A stretch of 64,000 nucleotides of DNA. Origin: Sinomicrobium weinanense (lineage in GTDB: Bacteria; Bacteroidota; Bacteroidia; Flavobacteriales; Flavobacteriaceae). Positions 33,746 through 41,862 of this stretch are shown here, one piece after another (the stretch's first letter is position 1; every line of letters starts with the position of its first letter). Position numbers and translations under genes: made by a program. Location: positions 248,001 to 312,000 of the forward strand of contig NZ_JAHKRR010000004.1 of the NCBI RefSeq assembly GCF_018863395.1, in the 5' to 3' direction. Under the pieces are notes generated by a model. The model worked only from the letters and a program-made list of their open reading frames with translations. It was not told the origin of the DNA and did no database searches.

Positions 33746-35170
33746 ATGAGTTTCATTGATATCGCTATTTTCTGTGCCTACATCATAGGAGTCATGATCG
33801 TGGGGTGGTATTACTATCTCAAAAACGAAAGCAATGAAGACTATTATGTGGGCGGACGGAATATGAGCAGTTTTCACGTGGGGCTCTCCGTAGTGGCCAC
33901 CGATGTGGGAGGTGGTTTTTCCATAGGCCTGGGCGGCCTGGGTTTTGTGATGGGGATATCCGGCTCCTGGATGCTTTTCACCGGACTTGTAGGGGCGTGG
34001 CTAGCGTCGGTATTCCTCATCCCCAAGGTGATAAAGATGGGGCATATGCACAAGCTGCTCACCTTTCCACAACTGTTACGGCAGTTCTACGGGCAACATG
34101 TGGCTTTTCTGGCCGGGATCATTTCTTTTGTAGGCTATCTCGGTTTTACTTCTTCTCAACTCCTGGCAGGTGCCAAACTGGCAACAGGTACTTTTCCGGC
34201 CCTTAGCATGGAGAATGCCCTGATCATTATGGGAGTGGTGGCCGTGGTCTATACTGTCGCCGGAGGTATAAAAGCCGTGATCTATACCGATACTTTTCAA
34301 TGGCTGCTCCTTATGGGAGGCCTTATTTGCATCGGGATTCCCATGGCCTATATAAAGCTAGGAGGCATGTCAGTCATAAGAGAAAGCCTGCCGGACGATT
34401 TTCTGAGCTTTACCAACCTCACAGGGGTGCAGTTCATCAACTGGCTGATAACGATAGTGCCTATATGGTTTATAGGGATGACGCTCTATCAACGCATATT
34501 TTCCTGTAAAGATGAAAGAACGGCCAAAAGGGCCTGGTATATTGCCGGTTTGTTCGAATATCCGGTGATGGCTTTTATGGGGGTGTTGCTGGGAGTGTTT
34601 GCCCGTGTCGCGGCAGATGCCGGGATGTTTGCCGAATATGGCTTTGCCTCGGGCAGTATCATGGCCGAAACCGATTCGGAAATGGGACTACCACTGCTAT
34701 TGCGCTCCATACTCCCGGTGGGATTGACAGGGCTGATGATGTCGGCCTATTTCTCGGCGATCATGTCTACGGCAGATAGTTGCCTGATGGCGGCTTCAGG
34801 CAATTTTGTCACCGATATCCTGGGGTTGAAGAGTACAGACAAGAATGTGATCCGGGTATCACAAGCGATCACCCTCATCATCGGTGTGCTGGCCATTCTT
34901 CTCGCTTACCAGATGCAAAATGTACTGACCCTGATGCTGAATTCTTATGCTTTTATGGTATCGGGCCTTTTTGTTCCCGTTCTCGGCATGTTGTTTGCCA
35001 AAAAAGTGAAACCTGCGGCAGCGTTGGCGGCCATGCTCGCAGGAGGTGTCGGTACGCTGACTTTTAGTATATTTGATAGTATTCCCATTCCGTTTGGTTT
35101 TGACCCGATCATCGTGGGGATCACTTTATCCGCCATAGTTTTTCTGGCGGTTAACAGTCAAGCAAAGTAA
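33746..35170 (+). CDS. Sodium:solute symporter family protein
   Basis: Inner-membrane Na+-coupled transporter (SSS family, 474 residues, about 13 helices). The first helix IAIFCAYIIGVMIVGWYYYL is followed by DYYVGGRNMSSFHVGLSVVA, the hallmark opening of the family, and later by GLMMSAYFSAIMSTADSCLM, the Na+-site helix with its Ser/Thr residues. Members carry sugars, proline, pantothenate or other solutes. The neighbours, a GNAT enzyme and an amino-acid racemase, suggest an amino acid or its D-form. Confidence 0.9.
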   Translation: MSFIDIAIFCAYIIGVMIVGWYYYLKNESNEDYYVGGRNMSSFHVGLSVVATDVGGGFSIGLGGLGFVMGISGSWMLFTGLVGAWLASVFLIPKVIKMGHMHKLLTFPQLLRQFYGQHVAFLAGIISFVGYLGFTSSQLLAGAKLATGTFPALSMENALIIMGVVAVVYTVAGGIKAVIYTDTFQWLLLMGGLICIGIPMAYIKLGGMSVIRESLPDDFLSFTNLTGVQFINWLITIVPIWFIGMTLYQRIFSCKDERTAKRAWYIAGLFEYPVMAFMGVLLGVFARVAADAGMFAEYGFASGSIMAETDSEMGLPLLLRSILPVGLTGLMMSAYFSAIMSTADSCLMAASGNFVTDILGLKSTDKNVIRVSQAITLIIGVLAILLAYQMQNVLTLMLNSYAFMVSGLFVPVLGMLFAKKVKPAAALAAMLAGGVGTLTFSIFDSIPIPFGFDPIIVGITLSAIVFLAVNSQAK

Positions 35171-35172
35171 CC

Positions 35173-36243
35173 ATGGCATATCTCAAACTGAATACACGTG
35201 CACTGAAACATAACTTTCTGTTTTTAGACGAGCTCTTTAAAAGCCACGGTAAGGATTGGGGGGTAGTGACCAAAGTGTTGTGCGGAAGCAAACTCTTCCT
35301 GGAGCAGGTGATTAAATTACATCCCGATTGTATTTTCGATTCCCGGTTGAGCAACCTTGAGATGGTGAAAAAGATCAATCCGAAGATCAAGACAGGATAT
35401 ATTAAACCCCCGCCACAACGCCATGTGGAAAAACTGATCAAAGTAGCAGACATTTCCTTTAACACCCAGTTCGAAACCATTGAGATGATAAACCGGTATG
35501 CACAGAAAGCGGGTAAGGTGCATCAGATCGTTATTATGATAGAAATGGGGGACCTTCGCGAGGGGGTGATGCGGGAAGATTTTGTGGATTTCTACGCCAG
35601 GGTGTTCGATCTGGAAGCTGTGGAAGTCATGGGGATCGGGGCCAATCTGAATTGTCTCAACGGCATTATGCCATCTCACGATAAGCTCATTCAGTTGAGT
35701 TTATACGAACAGCTCGTGGAGGCGAAGTTCAACAAAAAGATCCCCTGGGTGTCGCTGGGCACTTCGGTAACCCTGCCACTATTGCTCAAAAACCTGGTGC
35801 CCGAAGGCGTTAATCACTTCCGGATAGGGGAAAGCCTGTTCTTTGGAAACAATTTGTTTGACGATTCGTCCATGGAAGGGATGAAACAGGATGTTTTTAT
35901 GCTCTATGCCGAAGTGCTGGAGGTGATGGAAAAACCGATCAATCCCACCGGGTATGTAGGGTCTAATGTGGCCGGTGAAACCCCGGTTTTTGAAATAGAA
36001 GACTATTCTGAGACCAGTGTCCGGGTGCTGGTTGATATCGGGATACTGGATATAGAGATCGATAATATAAGACCCCTTTACGAAGAATATCACCTGGAAG
36101 GAGGGAGCTCCGACATGATCGTATTGGATGTGGGGACGAATAAGCATAATATCAAGGCAGGAGATATGGTGCCCTTTCACATCAACTACATGGGAGCCCT
36201 TCGCCTTCTCAATTCCAAGTATATCGAAAAGCGGCTGGACTAG
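35173..36243 (+). CDS. Alanine/ornithine racemase family PLP-dependent enzyme
   Basis: Fold-III PLP enzyme (alanine racemase N-terminal barrel), 356 residues, related to ornithine racemase/YhfX rather than Alr because it lacks a full C-terminal Alr domain. The PLP Lys is in DWGVVTKVLCGSK (about residue 35). Later barrel strands read IVIMIEMGDLREGV, VMGIGANLNCLNG, WVSLGTSVTLPLLL and NHFRIGESLFFG, where the Gly/Ser groups bind the phosphate. It ends the GNAT-symporter-racemase operon, so it probably racemises an imported amino acid. Substrate not determined. Confidence 0.87.
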   Translation: MAYLKLNTRALKHNFLFLDELFKSHGKDWGVVTKVLCGSKLFLEQVIKLHPDCIFDSRLSNLEMVKKINPKIKTGYIKPPPQRHVEKLIKVADISFNTQFETIEMINRYAQKAGKVHQIVIMIEMGDLREGVMREDFVDFYARVFDLEAVEVMGIGANLNCLNGIMPSHDKLIQLSLYEQLVEAKFNKKIPWVSLGTSVTLPLLLKNLVPEGVNHFRIGESLFFGNNLFDDSSMEGMKQDVFMLYAEVLEVMEKPINPTGYVGSNVAGETPVFEIEDYSETSVRVLVDIGILDIEIDNIRPLYEEYHLEGGSSDMIVLDVGTNKHNIKAGDMVPFHINYMGALRLLNSKYIEKRLD

Positions 36244-36296
36244 AGCCTGTTTACTGCATATTCAAATCGTCCTTTTCCGGTAGTGCTAACAGGCTC
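36243..36296. terminator. Convergent-gene terminator-like hairpin
   Basis: GAGCCTGTT (36243-36251) and AACAGGCTC (36288-36296) are perfect complements with a 36-nt loop. It begins on the last base of the racemase stop codon and lies 14 bp from the stop of the opposing repressor gene. Confidence 0.55.
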
Positions 36297-36309
36297 CGGG
36301 AGTGTACAC

Positions 36310-37020
36310 TTACAGCACTTTGCTCTTGCCGCGCTCCCCGATGAGGTCGAGAGAGAATACAGAATTTATTTTCCATAATTCCACAATCTCGTCTGCAGAC
36401 ATCCTGACGCCAGGGGAAACCTGTTTTCTGTCGTTGATAAGAAGGAGAAAACCGGGCGATTCAGGATCTTGTTTCACTCTATTGATAAAGATTCCTTTTA
36501 CCTTGCTCACCAATACATATATATAATGGTCTGTAATAGCATCGGTATTCTCGACATATTCCCCGACGACAAAATCTCCGTCTTTGAGCCGGGGAGACAT
36601 CCCCGAACCCACGATCTGGAAAGCGCGGACCTTACTGCCGGAAACAAAGGGAAAGTCAAACCTCGGGAGCGTGTTGATGTAAGATGGATCCCGGTAATTG
36701 GTCACGTACGGGTAGTATTCTTCCCTGGGAACTACGAAAAAGCCCCTTTTTTCTCTCCCTGATCTGGGAGACGGGGGAGTGTTGTGATTGAAAAACAATC
36801 GGTTAATGTCCAGCCTGTAGGTATGGCAGACGTTTAGGATCCTCTTGTAATCGAGTGTGTTCCTTTTCTTCCAGGTAGAAAGGGTGTTGGGCTTTATATC
36901 CAGGATGTCGGATAATTCGACATTGGTCCGGATGCCCAGACGATCTTTCAGTCTTTGCAATACTGTCTCTGTTTCGACCGGATGCTTCTTTTTCTTTTCT
37001 GACACGGAAATAACATTCAT
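36310..37020 (-). CDS. CI-type HTH repressor with S24-like domain lacking the catalytic dyad
   Basis: DNA-binding regulator of 236 residues. N-terminal CI-repressor-type HTH: VLQRLKDRLGIRTNVELSDI then LDIKPNTLSTWKKRN (about 20-54). The C-terminal domain (about 130-200) is LexA/CI S24-like: FQIVGSGMSPRLKDGDFVV aligns with the usual G-D-S-M-x-P. The position of the nucleophile Ser is Gly140, and the general-base Lys (normally V-K-R-L) aligns with Asn180 in IFINRVK. It should dimerise but not self-cleave. A large inverted repeat 26 bp upstream is a likely autoregulatory operator. No phage genes are nearby. Confidence 0.85.
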   Translation of the reverse strand: MNVISVSEKKKKHPVETETVLQRLKDRLGIRTNVELSDILDIKPNTLSTWKKRNTLDYKRILNVCHTYRLDINRLFFNHNTPPSPRSGREKRGFFVVPREEYYPYVTNYRDPSYINTLPRFDFPFVSGSKVRAFQIVGSGMSPRLKDGDFVVGEYVENTDAITDHYIYVLVSKVKGIFINRVKQDPESPGFLLLINDRKQVSPGVRMSADEIVELWKINSVFSLDLIGERGKSKVL

Positions 37021-37334
37021 AGGATGGGTTGTTTGAATTTAAGAGATCATATCACTGATTCATTCCCATGGGTAAAGGGACAGTGAAATGATATTCAGGT
37101 TAATTATTTGGTGTTTAGAAATGCGCCTAAGCAGGCGGAAAGATGCAGGGGGCTTTTCAAAGATAATTATTTTTTGCCACTTGTAGGCCGGGAAAGTGTT
37201 TTTTCGCGATGTTGTTTTGTGGTGATTTGCAGTGTCTCGATGTTGATTTTCGGTCGTATCTTCTTCTCACTGGAAAGCCTCTGGGAATCCCTGTGAATAT
37301 CCATAAAACTCAATCAATTCCAGGTCAATGACCT
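37021..37334. other. 314-bp spacer between the repressor and retropepsin genes
   Basis: Holds the palindromic operator-like dyad at 37046-37092 next to the repressor start. The remainder is G/T-rich on the plus strand with no ORF of credible composition. Nothing else was recognised. Confidence 0.6.
37046..37092. promoter_or_regulatory. Operator-like dyad upstream of the S24-like repressor gene
   Basis: ATCATATCACTG (37046-37057) and CAGTGAAATGAT (37081-37092) are reverse complements at 11 of 12 positions. Almost exactly at their centre is the 8-bp palindrome CCCATGGG (37065-37072). The element starts 26 bp upstream of the repressor ATG. Confidence 0.6.
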
Positions 37335-37811
37335 TTATGTCTGTGCAGTTGTTCCGTTCTTCTTATTGCGGCTTTTTTTCAGGTAGACGCATTTTTTGTC
37401 GTAATCGATAATGGCCTTTGCTTTTTTCAGAACATCGGCCCCGATAATACCATGGACCGGAAGGGAATCGTGCTGCACCAGGGCCTCGTTGACGTGAGAC
37501 AGGTTAAACAAGACCAGTTTCACTTTCTTTTTGCTCCAGGAACCGATGGAAAGGCTGTTCTTTTTGGAGATCCGGGTATCCATATTGTTAGCTCCCGCCC
37601 CGGCGGCTTTCACCTCCGAGTCTTCTGAGCTGAGGTTAAAATGTGCTATGCAATCCGTTCCTACACAGGTGCTGGAGGCCCCGGTATCGAGTATAAAACG
37701 GCCTTCGATACCGTTGATTTCCGCCTTTATTTCAAAGTGATTAGTGTTGGTGAGTACCAGGGGTACCCGTACAAAACCTTTTTCGCGAAGGAAGGTCTTT
37801 AAATTTTTCAT
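37335..37811 (-). CDS. Retropepsin-like aspartic protease, single domain
   Basis: A 158-residue aspartyl protease half-domain: FILDTGASSTCVGTD places the catalytic Asp at residue 42 in the classic D-T-G-A loop, with the flap-like LSIGSWSKKKVKLVLFNLS and the hydrophobic VHGIIGADVLKKAKAIIDYD that complete the retroviral-protease-like fold. One catalytic Asp per chain means it must dimerise. No signal peptide or membrane helix is present, so it is cytosolic, unlike many exported bacterial retropepsins. It stands alone, oriented towards the repressor gene. The substrate is unknown. Confidence 0.85.
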   Translation of the reverse strand: MKNLKTFLREKGFVRVPLVLTNTNHFEIKAEINGIEGRFILDTGASSTCVGTDCIAHFNLSSEDSEVKAAGAGANNMDTRISKKNSLSIGSWSKKKVKLVLFNLSHVNEALVQHDSLPVHGIIGADVLKKAKAIIDYDKKCVYLKKSRNKKNGTTAQT

Positions 37812-37931
37812 GTATTTTTTTATTTCAAAATTTTGAAGGCGATTTTACTTTGGGGTTTTTGTTGTTTTATCGTTGTAATACGCTTGTAATAAATGTGTTG
37901 TGTTGATGTCTGGTTGTTGCTTTTCGGTTTT

Positions 37932-37982
37932 TTGGCTCCTGAGTCCTTCGGTTAAACTCAGGATAAACTAAAGTCGAAGGAT
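37932..37982. repeat. CTGAG/TCGAAG palindromic repeat upstream of tatD
   Basis: CTCCTGAGTCCTTCGG-TTAAACTCAGG then ATAAACTAAAGTCGAAGG. It contains CTCAGGATAAACTAAAG (37957-37973), identical to 844-860. Confidence 0.8.
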
Positions 37983-37985
37983 GTG

Positions 37986-37993
37986 CAAAGATA
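37986..37993 (-). promoter_or_regulatory. -7 promoter element, minus strand (retropepsin)
   Basis: Plus-strand CAAAGATA is TATCTTTG on the minus strand (TAnnTTTG). It is 175 bp from the retropepsin start. An opposite-facing TATTTTTG at 38007-38014 lies only 4 bp from the tatD ATG, too close for a normal leader unless the tatD message is leaderless. Confidence 0.45.
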
Positions 37994-38018
37994 GTTTTAA
38001 TGTTTTTATTTTTGCCTC

Positions 38019-38786
38019 ATGATAATTACCGATACCCATACACATTTATATAGCGAATCTTTTGATGAAGACCGGGACGAGATGATACAACGTGCCCTGG
38101 GGGCGGGTGTAGAGCGATTTTTTATTCCCGCTATCGATTCTTCCTATACAGAAAGGATGTTGCAACTCGAAAAGGATTATCCCGACCGTATTTTCCTGAT
38201 GGCCGGTTTGCACCCCACCCATGTCAGGGAAAATTACCGGGACGAACTGAACCATGTAAAAGAGTTGCTCTCCCGGCATAAATACTATGCCATAGGGGAG
38301 ATAGGGATAGATCTTTACTGGGACAAAAGTTATATAAAACAGCAACAGGATGCATTCCGGTGGCAGATACAACTGGCTAAAGAGCATATGCTCCCCATAG
38401 TAATACATTGCAGGGAGGCTTTTGATGAGGTTTTTGATATTCTCGAAGAAGAAAAAGGCGATGACCTTTTCGGTATCTTTCACTGTTTTACAGGCAATCG
38501 CGAACAGGCCGGTCAGGCGGTTTCCTACAATATGAAACTGGGCATAGGCGGAGTGGTGACCTTTAAGAACGGCAGGATAGACCGGTTCCTGGATGAAGTG
38601 GATATAAAACATATTGTGCTGGAGACCGATGCGCCCTACCTGGCCCCGGTGCCGTACAGGGGCAAGCGTAATGAAAGCGCATATATTGTTAACGTTTTGC
38701 AGAAGCTGAGTGAAATTTACGGGATGTCCCCCGAAGAAGTGGCGGAGATCACCACACAAAATTCCAGAGCGGTTTTTGGGGTGTAA
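38019..38786 (+). CDS. TatD family metal-dependent hydrolase (DNase)
   Basis: Amidohydrolase-fold nuclease/hydrolase of the TatD family, 255 residues. Metal ligands are visible in order: DTHTHLYSESF (H7/H9 region), GLHPTHVRENY, AIGEIGIDLYWD (Glu), IVIHCREAFDE (His), FGIFHCFTGNREQA (His) and LETDAPYLAPVPYRGKRNES (Asp). All key residues are intact. It stands alone with a heptamer hairpin after its stop. Family members degrade DNA in repair or apoptosis-like contexts; role here not shown. Confidence 0.93.
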   Translation: MIITDTHTHLYSESFDEDRDEMIQRALGAGVERFFIPAIDSSYTERMLQLEKDYPDRIFLMAGLHPTHVRENYRDELNHVKELLSRHKYYAIGEIGIDLYWDKSYIKQQQDAFRWQIQLAKEHMLPIVIHCREAFDEVFDILEEEKGDDLFGIFHCFTGNREQAGQAVSYNMKLGIGGVVTFKNGRIDRFLDEVDIKHIVLETDAPYLAPVPYRGKRNESAYIVNVLQKLSEIYGMSPEEVAEITTQNSRAVFGV

Positions 38787-38791
38787 AAGGT

Positions 38792-38865
38792 TTGGTATCC
38801 GGAGTTGCAGGTTGCGGGTTGAATTAAAATCAGCAACCTGCAACTTGTAACCTGCAACCTTCAGC
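38792..38865. repeat. Heptamer-repeat hairpin (GGTTGCA type) after tatD
   Basis: AGTTGCAGGTTGC (38803-38815) pairs perfectly with GCAACCTGCAACT (38833-38845). Further words GGGTTGA on the left and TGTAACC TGCAACC on the right extend it. It is the same word family as 3104-3184 and 18766-18846. Confidence 0.88.
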
Positions 38866-38938
38866 CCATAAATTATGATTTTATGATGTGTTTGTCCGGA
38901 ATTTTAAATCCCTTACAAACGGTAAAGTCAATAAATTT

Positions 38939-38968
38939 TTGTTCATTTGCTCTATGTGCTTAAATTTG
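38939..38968 (+). promoter_or_regulatory. Promoter of the acyltransferase gene
   Basis: TTG at 38939-38941, 19-bp spacer, TAAATTTG at 38961-38968, matching TTG-N(17-23)-TAnnTTTG. The ATG at 38982 follows 13 bp later. Confidence 0.7.
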
Positions 38969-38981
38969 TTGCCGGCCATAG

Positions 38982-40202
38982 ATGGTTGTTGTTCACGATT
39001 TTAATGGTGCTGTTTTTTTCATTGTCTTGTCATCGTGGAGATTAGGCCATTCTATAAAGATTGATCATTTGGATAATTATAAAGAAATTCGTCCCTATCT
39101 GGACAGTGAGGTAAGAGGAGCTCTGGAAGAGCACAAGGATCATCCAATGATCCGTGCGTTGCTTTATTTTACTTTTCCGGACAAGTCGCAAGAAGAAATA
39201 GGGGAGATACTCGCCTCCTGCAATTCCGTAAGCGATTTTCAGGCTAAGGTAATATATCAAAGCGTAAAGAACGTGCTTGAAAAAAGTTCGGAAGGCTTTT
39301 TTACCTCCGGTTTTGAAAAACTTAAACCGGACACATCCTACCTTTTTATATCCAATCACCGCGATATTGTTATGGATACTTCCCTTCTCAATGTGGCCTT
39401 GTTAGAGAACCACCTGGTCATGACGGCATCGGCCATAGGGGATAATCTGGTTAAGAAACCTTTCCTGCTGGCACTTTCCAAGCTGGTGAGGAATTTTTTG
39501 ATACAGAGAGGTTTGTCTCCCCGCGAAATGTTGGAGAGTTCCAGGAACGTATCGGGGTACATACGGCATCTTTTGAAGGACGAGAACCGATCGGTATGGA
39601 TCGCCCAGCGAGAAGGAAGAACAAAGGATGGTAACGACCAGACACAACAGGGTGTGCTTAAGATGCTCGCACTGGCCAGCGATGAAGAGGAGATCATGGA
39701 CTATTTTAAGAAGCTGCGGATCGCTCCGGTGTCCATCTCCTATGAATACGACCCGACCGACCTGCTGAAAATGCCCGAACTGATGGCCAGGCATTACGAC
39801 CTCGAATATGTGAAGACCAGTAACGAAGACTTTAATTCCATTTTAAAGGGAGCCCTGGGACAAAAAAAACGTATCTGTATAAAAATCGGAGATGTCCTGG
39901 ATACCGAACTGGATGAAATAAAGAACAGGAATGAACCGATAAACAGGCAGTTTCAGATGCTTGCCGATCACATTGACGAGCAAATCCATAAAAACTACCG
40001 GCTGTGGCCCACCAATTACCTCGCTTATGACCTGTTGAACGGCACTGCGAAATATGCAGACAAGTACAACGAAAAAGAAAAGCGGCAATTCGAAAGAAGG
40101 CTGGAGCGAAGAGTAGGGGAAGGAAATCATGTGGCCCGGCAGAATTTTCTCGCCATGTATGCCAATCCCGTGGTGAACCGGATGAAATATGAAGAGGACT
40201 AA
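38982..40202 (+). CDS. 1-acyl-sn-glycerol-3-phosphate acyltransferase-like protein
   Basis: PlsC-superfamily acyltransferase, 406 residues. The block-I motif is FISNHRDIVMD (His126, Asp132), where the His-Asp spacing is one residue longer than the usual H-x4-D, and block III is QREGRTKDGND. The remainder is helical with a charged tail (KYNEKEKRQFERRLERRV). The first 29 residues look unconserved; TTG at 39069 (LDNYKEIRPYLD) is an alternative start, but the promoter placement favours the ATG. Probably acylates lysophospholipid or a related acceptor at the inner membrane. Confidence 0.8.
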   Translation: MVVVHDFNGAVFFIVLSSWRLGHSIKIDHLDNYKEIRPYLDSEVRGALEEHKDHPMIRALLYFTFPDKSQEEIGEILASCNSVSDFQAKVIYQSVKNVLEKSSEGFFTSGFEKLKPDTSYLFISNHRDIVMDTSLLNVALLENHLVMTASAIGDNLVKKPFLLALSKLVRNFLIQRGLSPREMLESSRNVSGYIRHLLKDENRSVWIAQREGRTKDGNDQTQQGVLKMLALASDEEEIMDYFKKLRIAPVSISYEYDPTDLLKMPELMARHYDLEYVKTSNEDFNSILKGALGQKKRICIKIGDVLDTELDEIKNRNEPINRQFQMLADHIDEQIHKNYRLWPTNYLAYDLLNGTAKYADKYNEKEKRQFERRLERRVGEGNHVARQNFLAMYANPVVNRMKYEED

Positions 40203-40322
40203 CTAACCTGCCTGAAGGCATAAAGTGCAGGAAGGTGAGCAACAAAAACCTCCTTGTACACTAATTAAATCACCGATTTTCCGAAAACAAATATAGACGA
40301 AACTGTAAAACTGTGCTGCAGA

Positions 40323-41351
40323 ATGGGTAAAAGATCAGACATCCTCCTCATATATACCGGAGGAACGATCGGTATGATCAAAGACTATAAAACCGGGGCG
40401 CTACGAGCTTTTGACTTTGACAAGCTGTTAAAGCGGATCCCCGAGTTGTCACACCTGGACTGTAATATAAAAACGGTTTCGTTCAGTGAGCCCATAGATT
40501 CGTCCAATATGAATCCGGATTGCTGGGTGCAGATCGCAGAGATCATAGAAGACAATTACGACGCTTTTGACGGTTTCGTAGTGTTGCACGGCAGTGATAC
40601 CATGAGCTATACCGGGGCTGCATTGAGTTTTATGCTCGAAAACCTTACAAAACCCGTTATACTCACAGGCTCGCAATTACCCATAGGTGATCTCCGGACC
40701 GATGCCAAAGAAAACCTGATTACCTCGATACAGATCGCGGCATTACAGGAAAAAGGCAGGCCCAGGGTGGCGGAGGTTTGTCTGTATTTCGAATATAAAC
40801 TATACAGGGCCAACCGTACCACAAAGATAAACGCAGAACACTTCGAGGCCTTTGCTTCCCTGAATTATCCGTCCCTGGCCGAAAGCGGGGTGCATTTAAA
40901 GATAAACGAAGAATGTCTGTTAAAGCCCAACCGGGGAAAAAAGCTACGGGTACATAAGCAATTGGACAATCGTATAGCAGTGGTGAAACTGTTCCCCGGA
41001 ATAAGTGAAAATGTGCTGGAGGGTACTTTTAACAGCCCCGGGCTAAAAGCAGTGATCTTGGAAACTTACGGAGCCGGAAATGCACCGACGGAAACGTGGT
41101 TTTGCAACCTTGTGGAAAAGGCAATAAAAAAGGGGATATTTGTGGTCAATGTTACACAGTGCTCCGGTGGCAGTGTGCTCATGGGGAAATATGAGACCAG
41201 CACCTACCTTCAGAAGCTGGGGGTTATTAATGGAAAGGACATGACCACAGAGGCGGCGATAGCTAAGCTCATGTATCTTTTGGGAGGTGGGATCGACAAA
41301 AAAATGTTTAAAACTGTGTTCGAAACACCTTTGAGGGGAGAAATACATTAA
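40323..41351 (+). CDS. ansA: Type I asparaginase (cytoplasmic)
   Basis: Hydrolyses L-asparagine to aspartate and ammonia. The first catalytic loop YTGGTIGMIKDY (T12, T15 region) and the second LHGSDTMSYTGAAL (S91-D92-T93) are intact, with ILTGSQLPIGDLRTDAKEN between the domains. Length 342 and the absence of a signal peptide indicate the cytoplasmic AnsA type. It lies alone 120 bp after the acyltransferase gene. Confidence 0.93.
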   Translation: MGKRSDILLIYTGGTIGMIKDYKTGALRAFDFDKLLKRIPELSHLDCNIKTVSFSEPIDSSNMNPDCWVQIAEIIEDNYDAFDGFVVLHGSDTMSYTGAALSFMLENLTKPVILTGSQLPIGDLRTDAKENLITSIQIAALQEKGRPRVAEVCLYFEYKLYRANRTTKINAEHFEAFASLNYPSLAESGVHLKINEECLLKPNRGKKLRVHKQLDNRIAVVKLFPGISENVLEGTFNSPGLKAVILETYGAGNAPTETWFCNLVEKAIKKGIFVVNVTQCSGGSVLMGKYETSTYLQKLGVINGKDMTTEAAIAKLMYLLGGGIDKKMFKTVFETPLRGEIH

Positions 41352-41540
41352 AAATAACGATAGAAATTTTATCAACTAAAAAAAAATTCGTTATTTGGCA
41401 CCCCGAAGAAAATTATAGAAGTAATTTTTTCGAATAATGAACGTTGAATAACCAGGGTTGAATGCAGAAGTGTTGTTGAAGAAAGATCTGGAAAAACTTC
41501 GCAATTTGATATTCAACAATTCGACGTTAGTTAATAATAC

Positions 41541-41628
41541 AGAGAGGTGGCCGAGTGGTCGAAGGCGCACGCCTGGAAAGTGTGTATACGGCAAAACCGT
41601 ATCGAGGGTTCGAATCCCTTCCTCTCTG
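41541..41628 (+). tRNA. tRNA-Ser (GGA anticodon)
   Basis: AGAGAGG (41541-41547) pairs with CCTCTCT (41621-41627), discriminator G at 41628. The D arm has GGCCGAGTGGTC; the anticodon loop CTGGAAA, with stem CACGC/GTGTG, gives GGA at 41575-41577 (reads UCC/UCU). A long variable arm (TATACGGCAAAACCGTA) and T arm GGGTTCGAATCCC are typical of class II serine tRNA. The 3' CCA is not encoded. Confidence 0.96.
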
Positions 41629-41862
41629 CAAAAGACAATAGATAGATCACACCTGTTTTGACAATCTGACAATATTTGTCCTTTTTGTGAATTATAATTA
41701 TCAAAACGGCAATGAAGTTCTTAAAAAATCTATTTGTTTTCCGGTAACGGAGCTCGGGAAGTGAAAACGGGGAGAGTTTTCCTTTCTTTATTACAAATTC
41801 ATTAATTGTAAAAATTTTATATCTTTAACCCTATTAACTAACAAAATTTAAGTTTAAAAGAA

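Noticed and set aside
36310-37811. Prophage or integrated element around the CI-like repressor
   Set aside because: No integrase, structural or lysis genes and no att-like direct repeats were found; flanking genes are chromosomal.
41458-41661. 67-codon plus-strand frame near 41.5 kb
   Set aside because: It overlaps the tRNA-Ser gene almost entirely.
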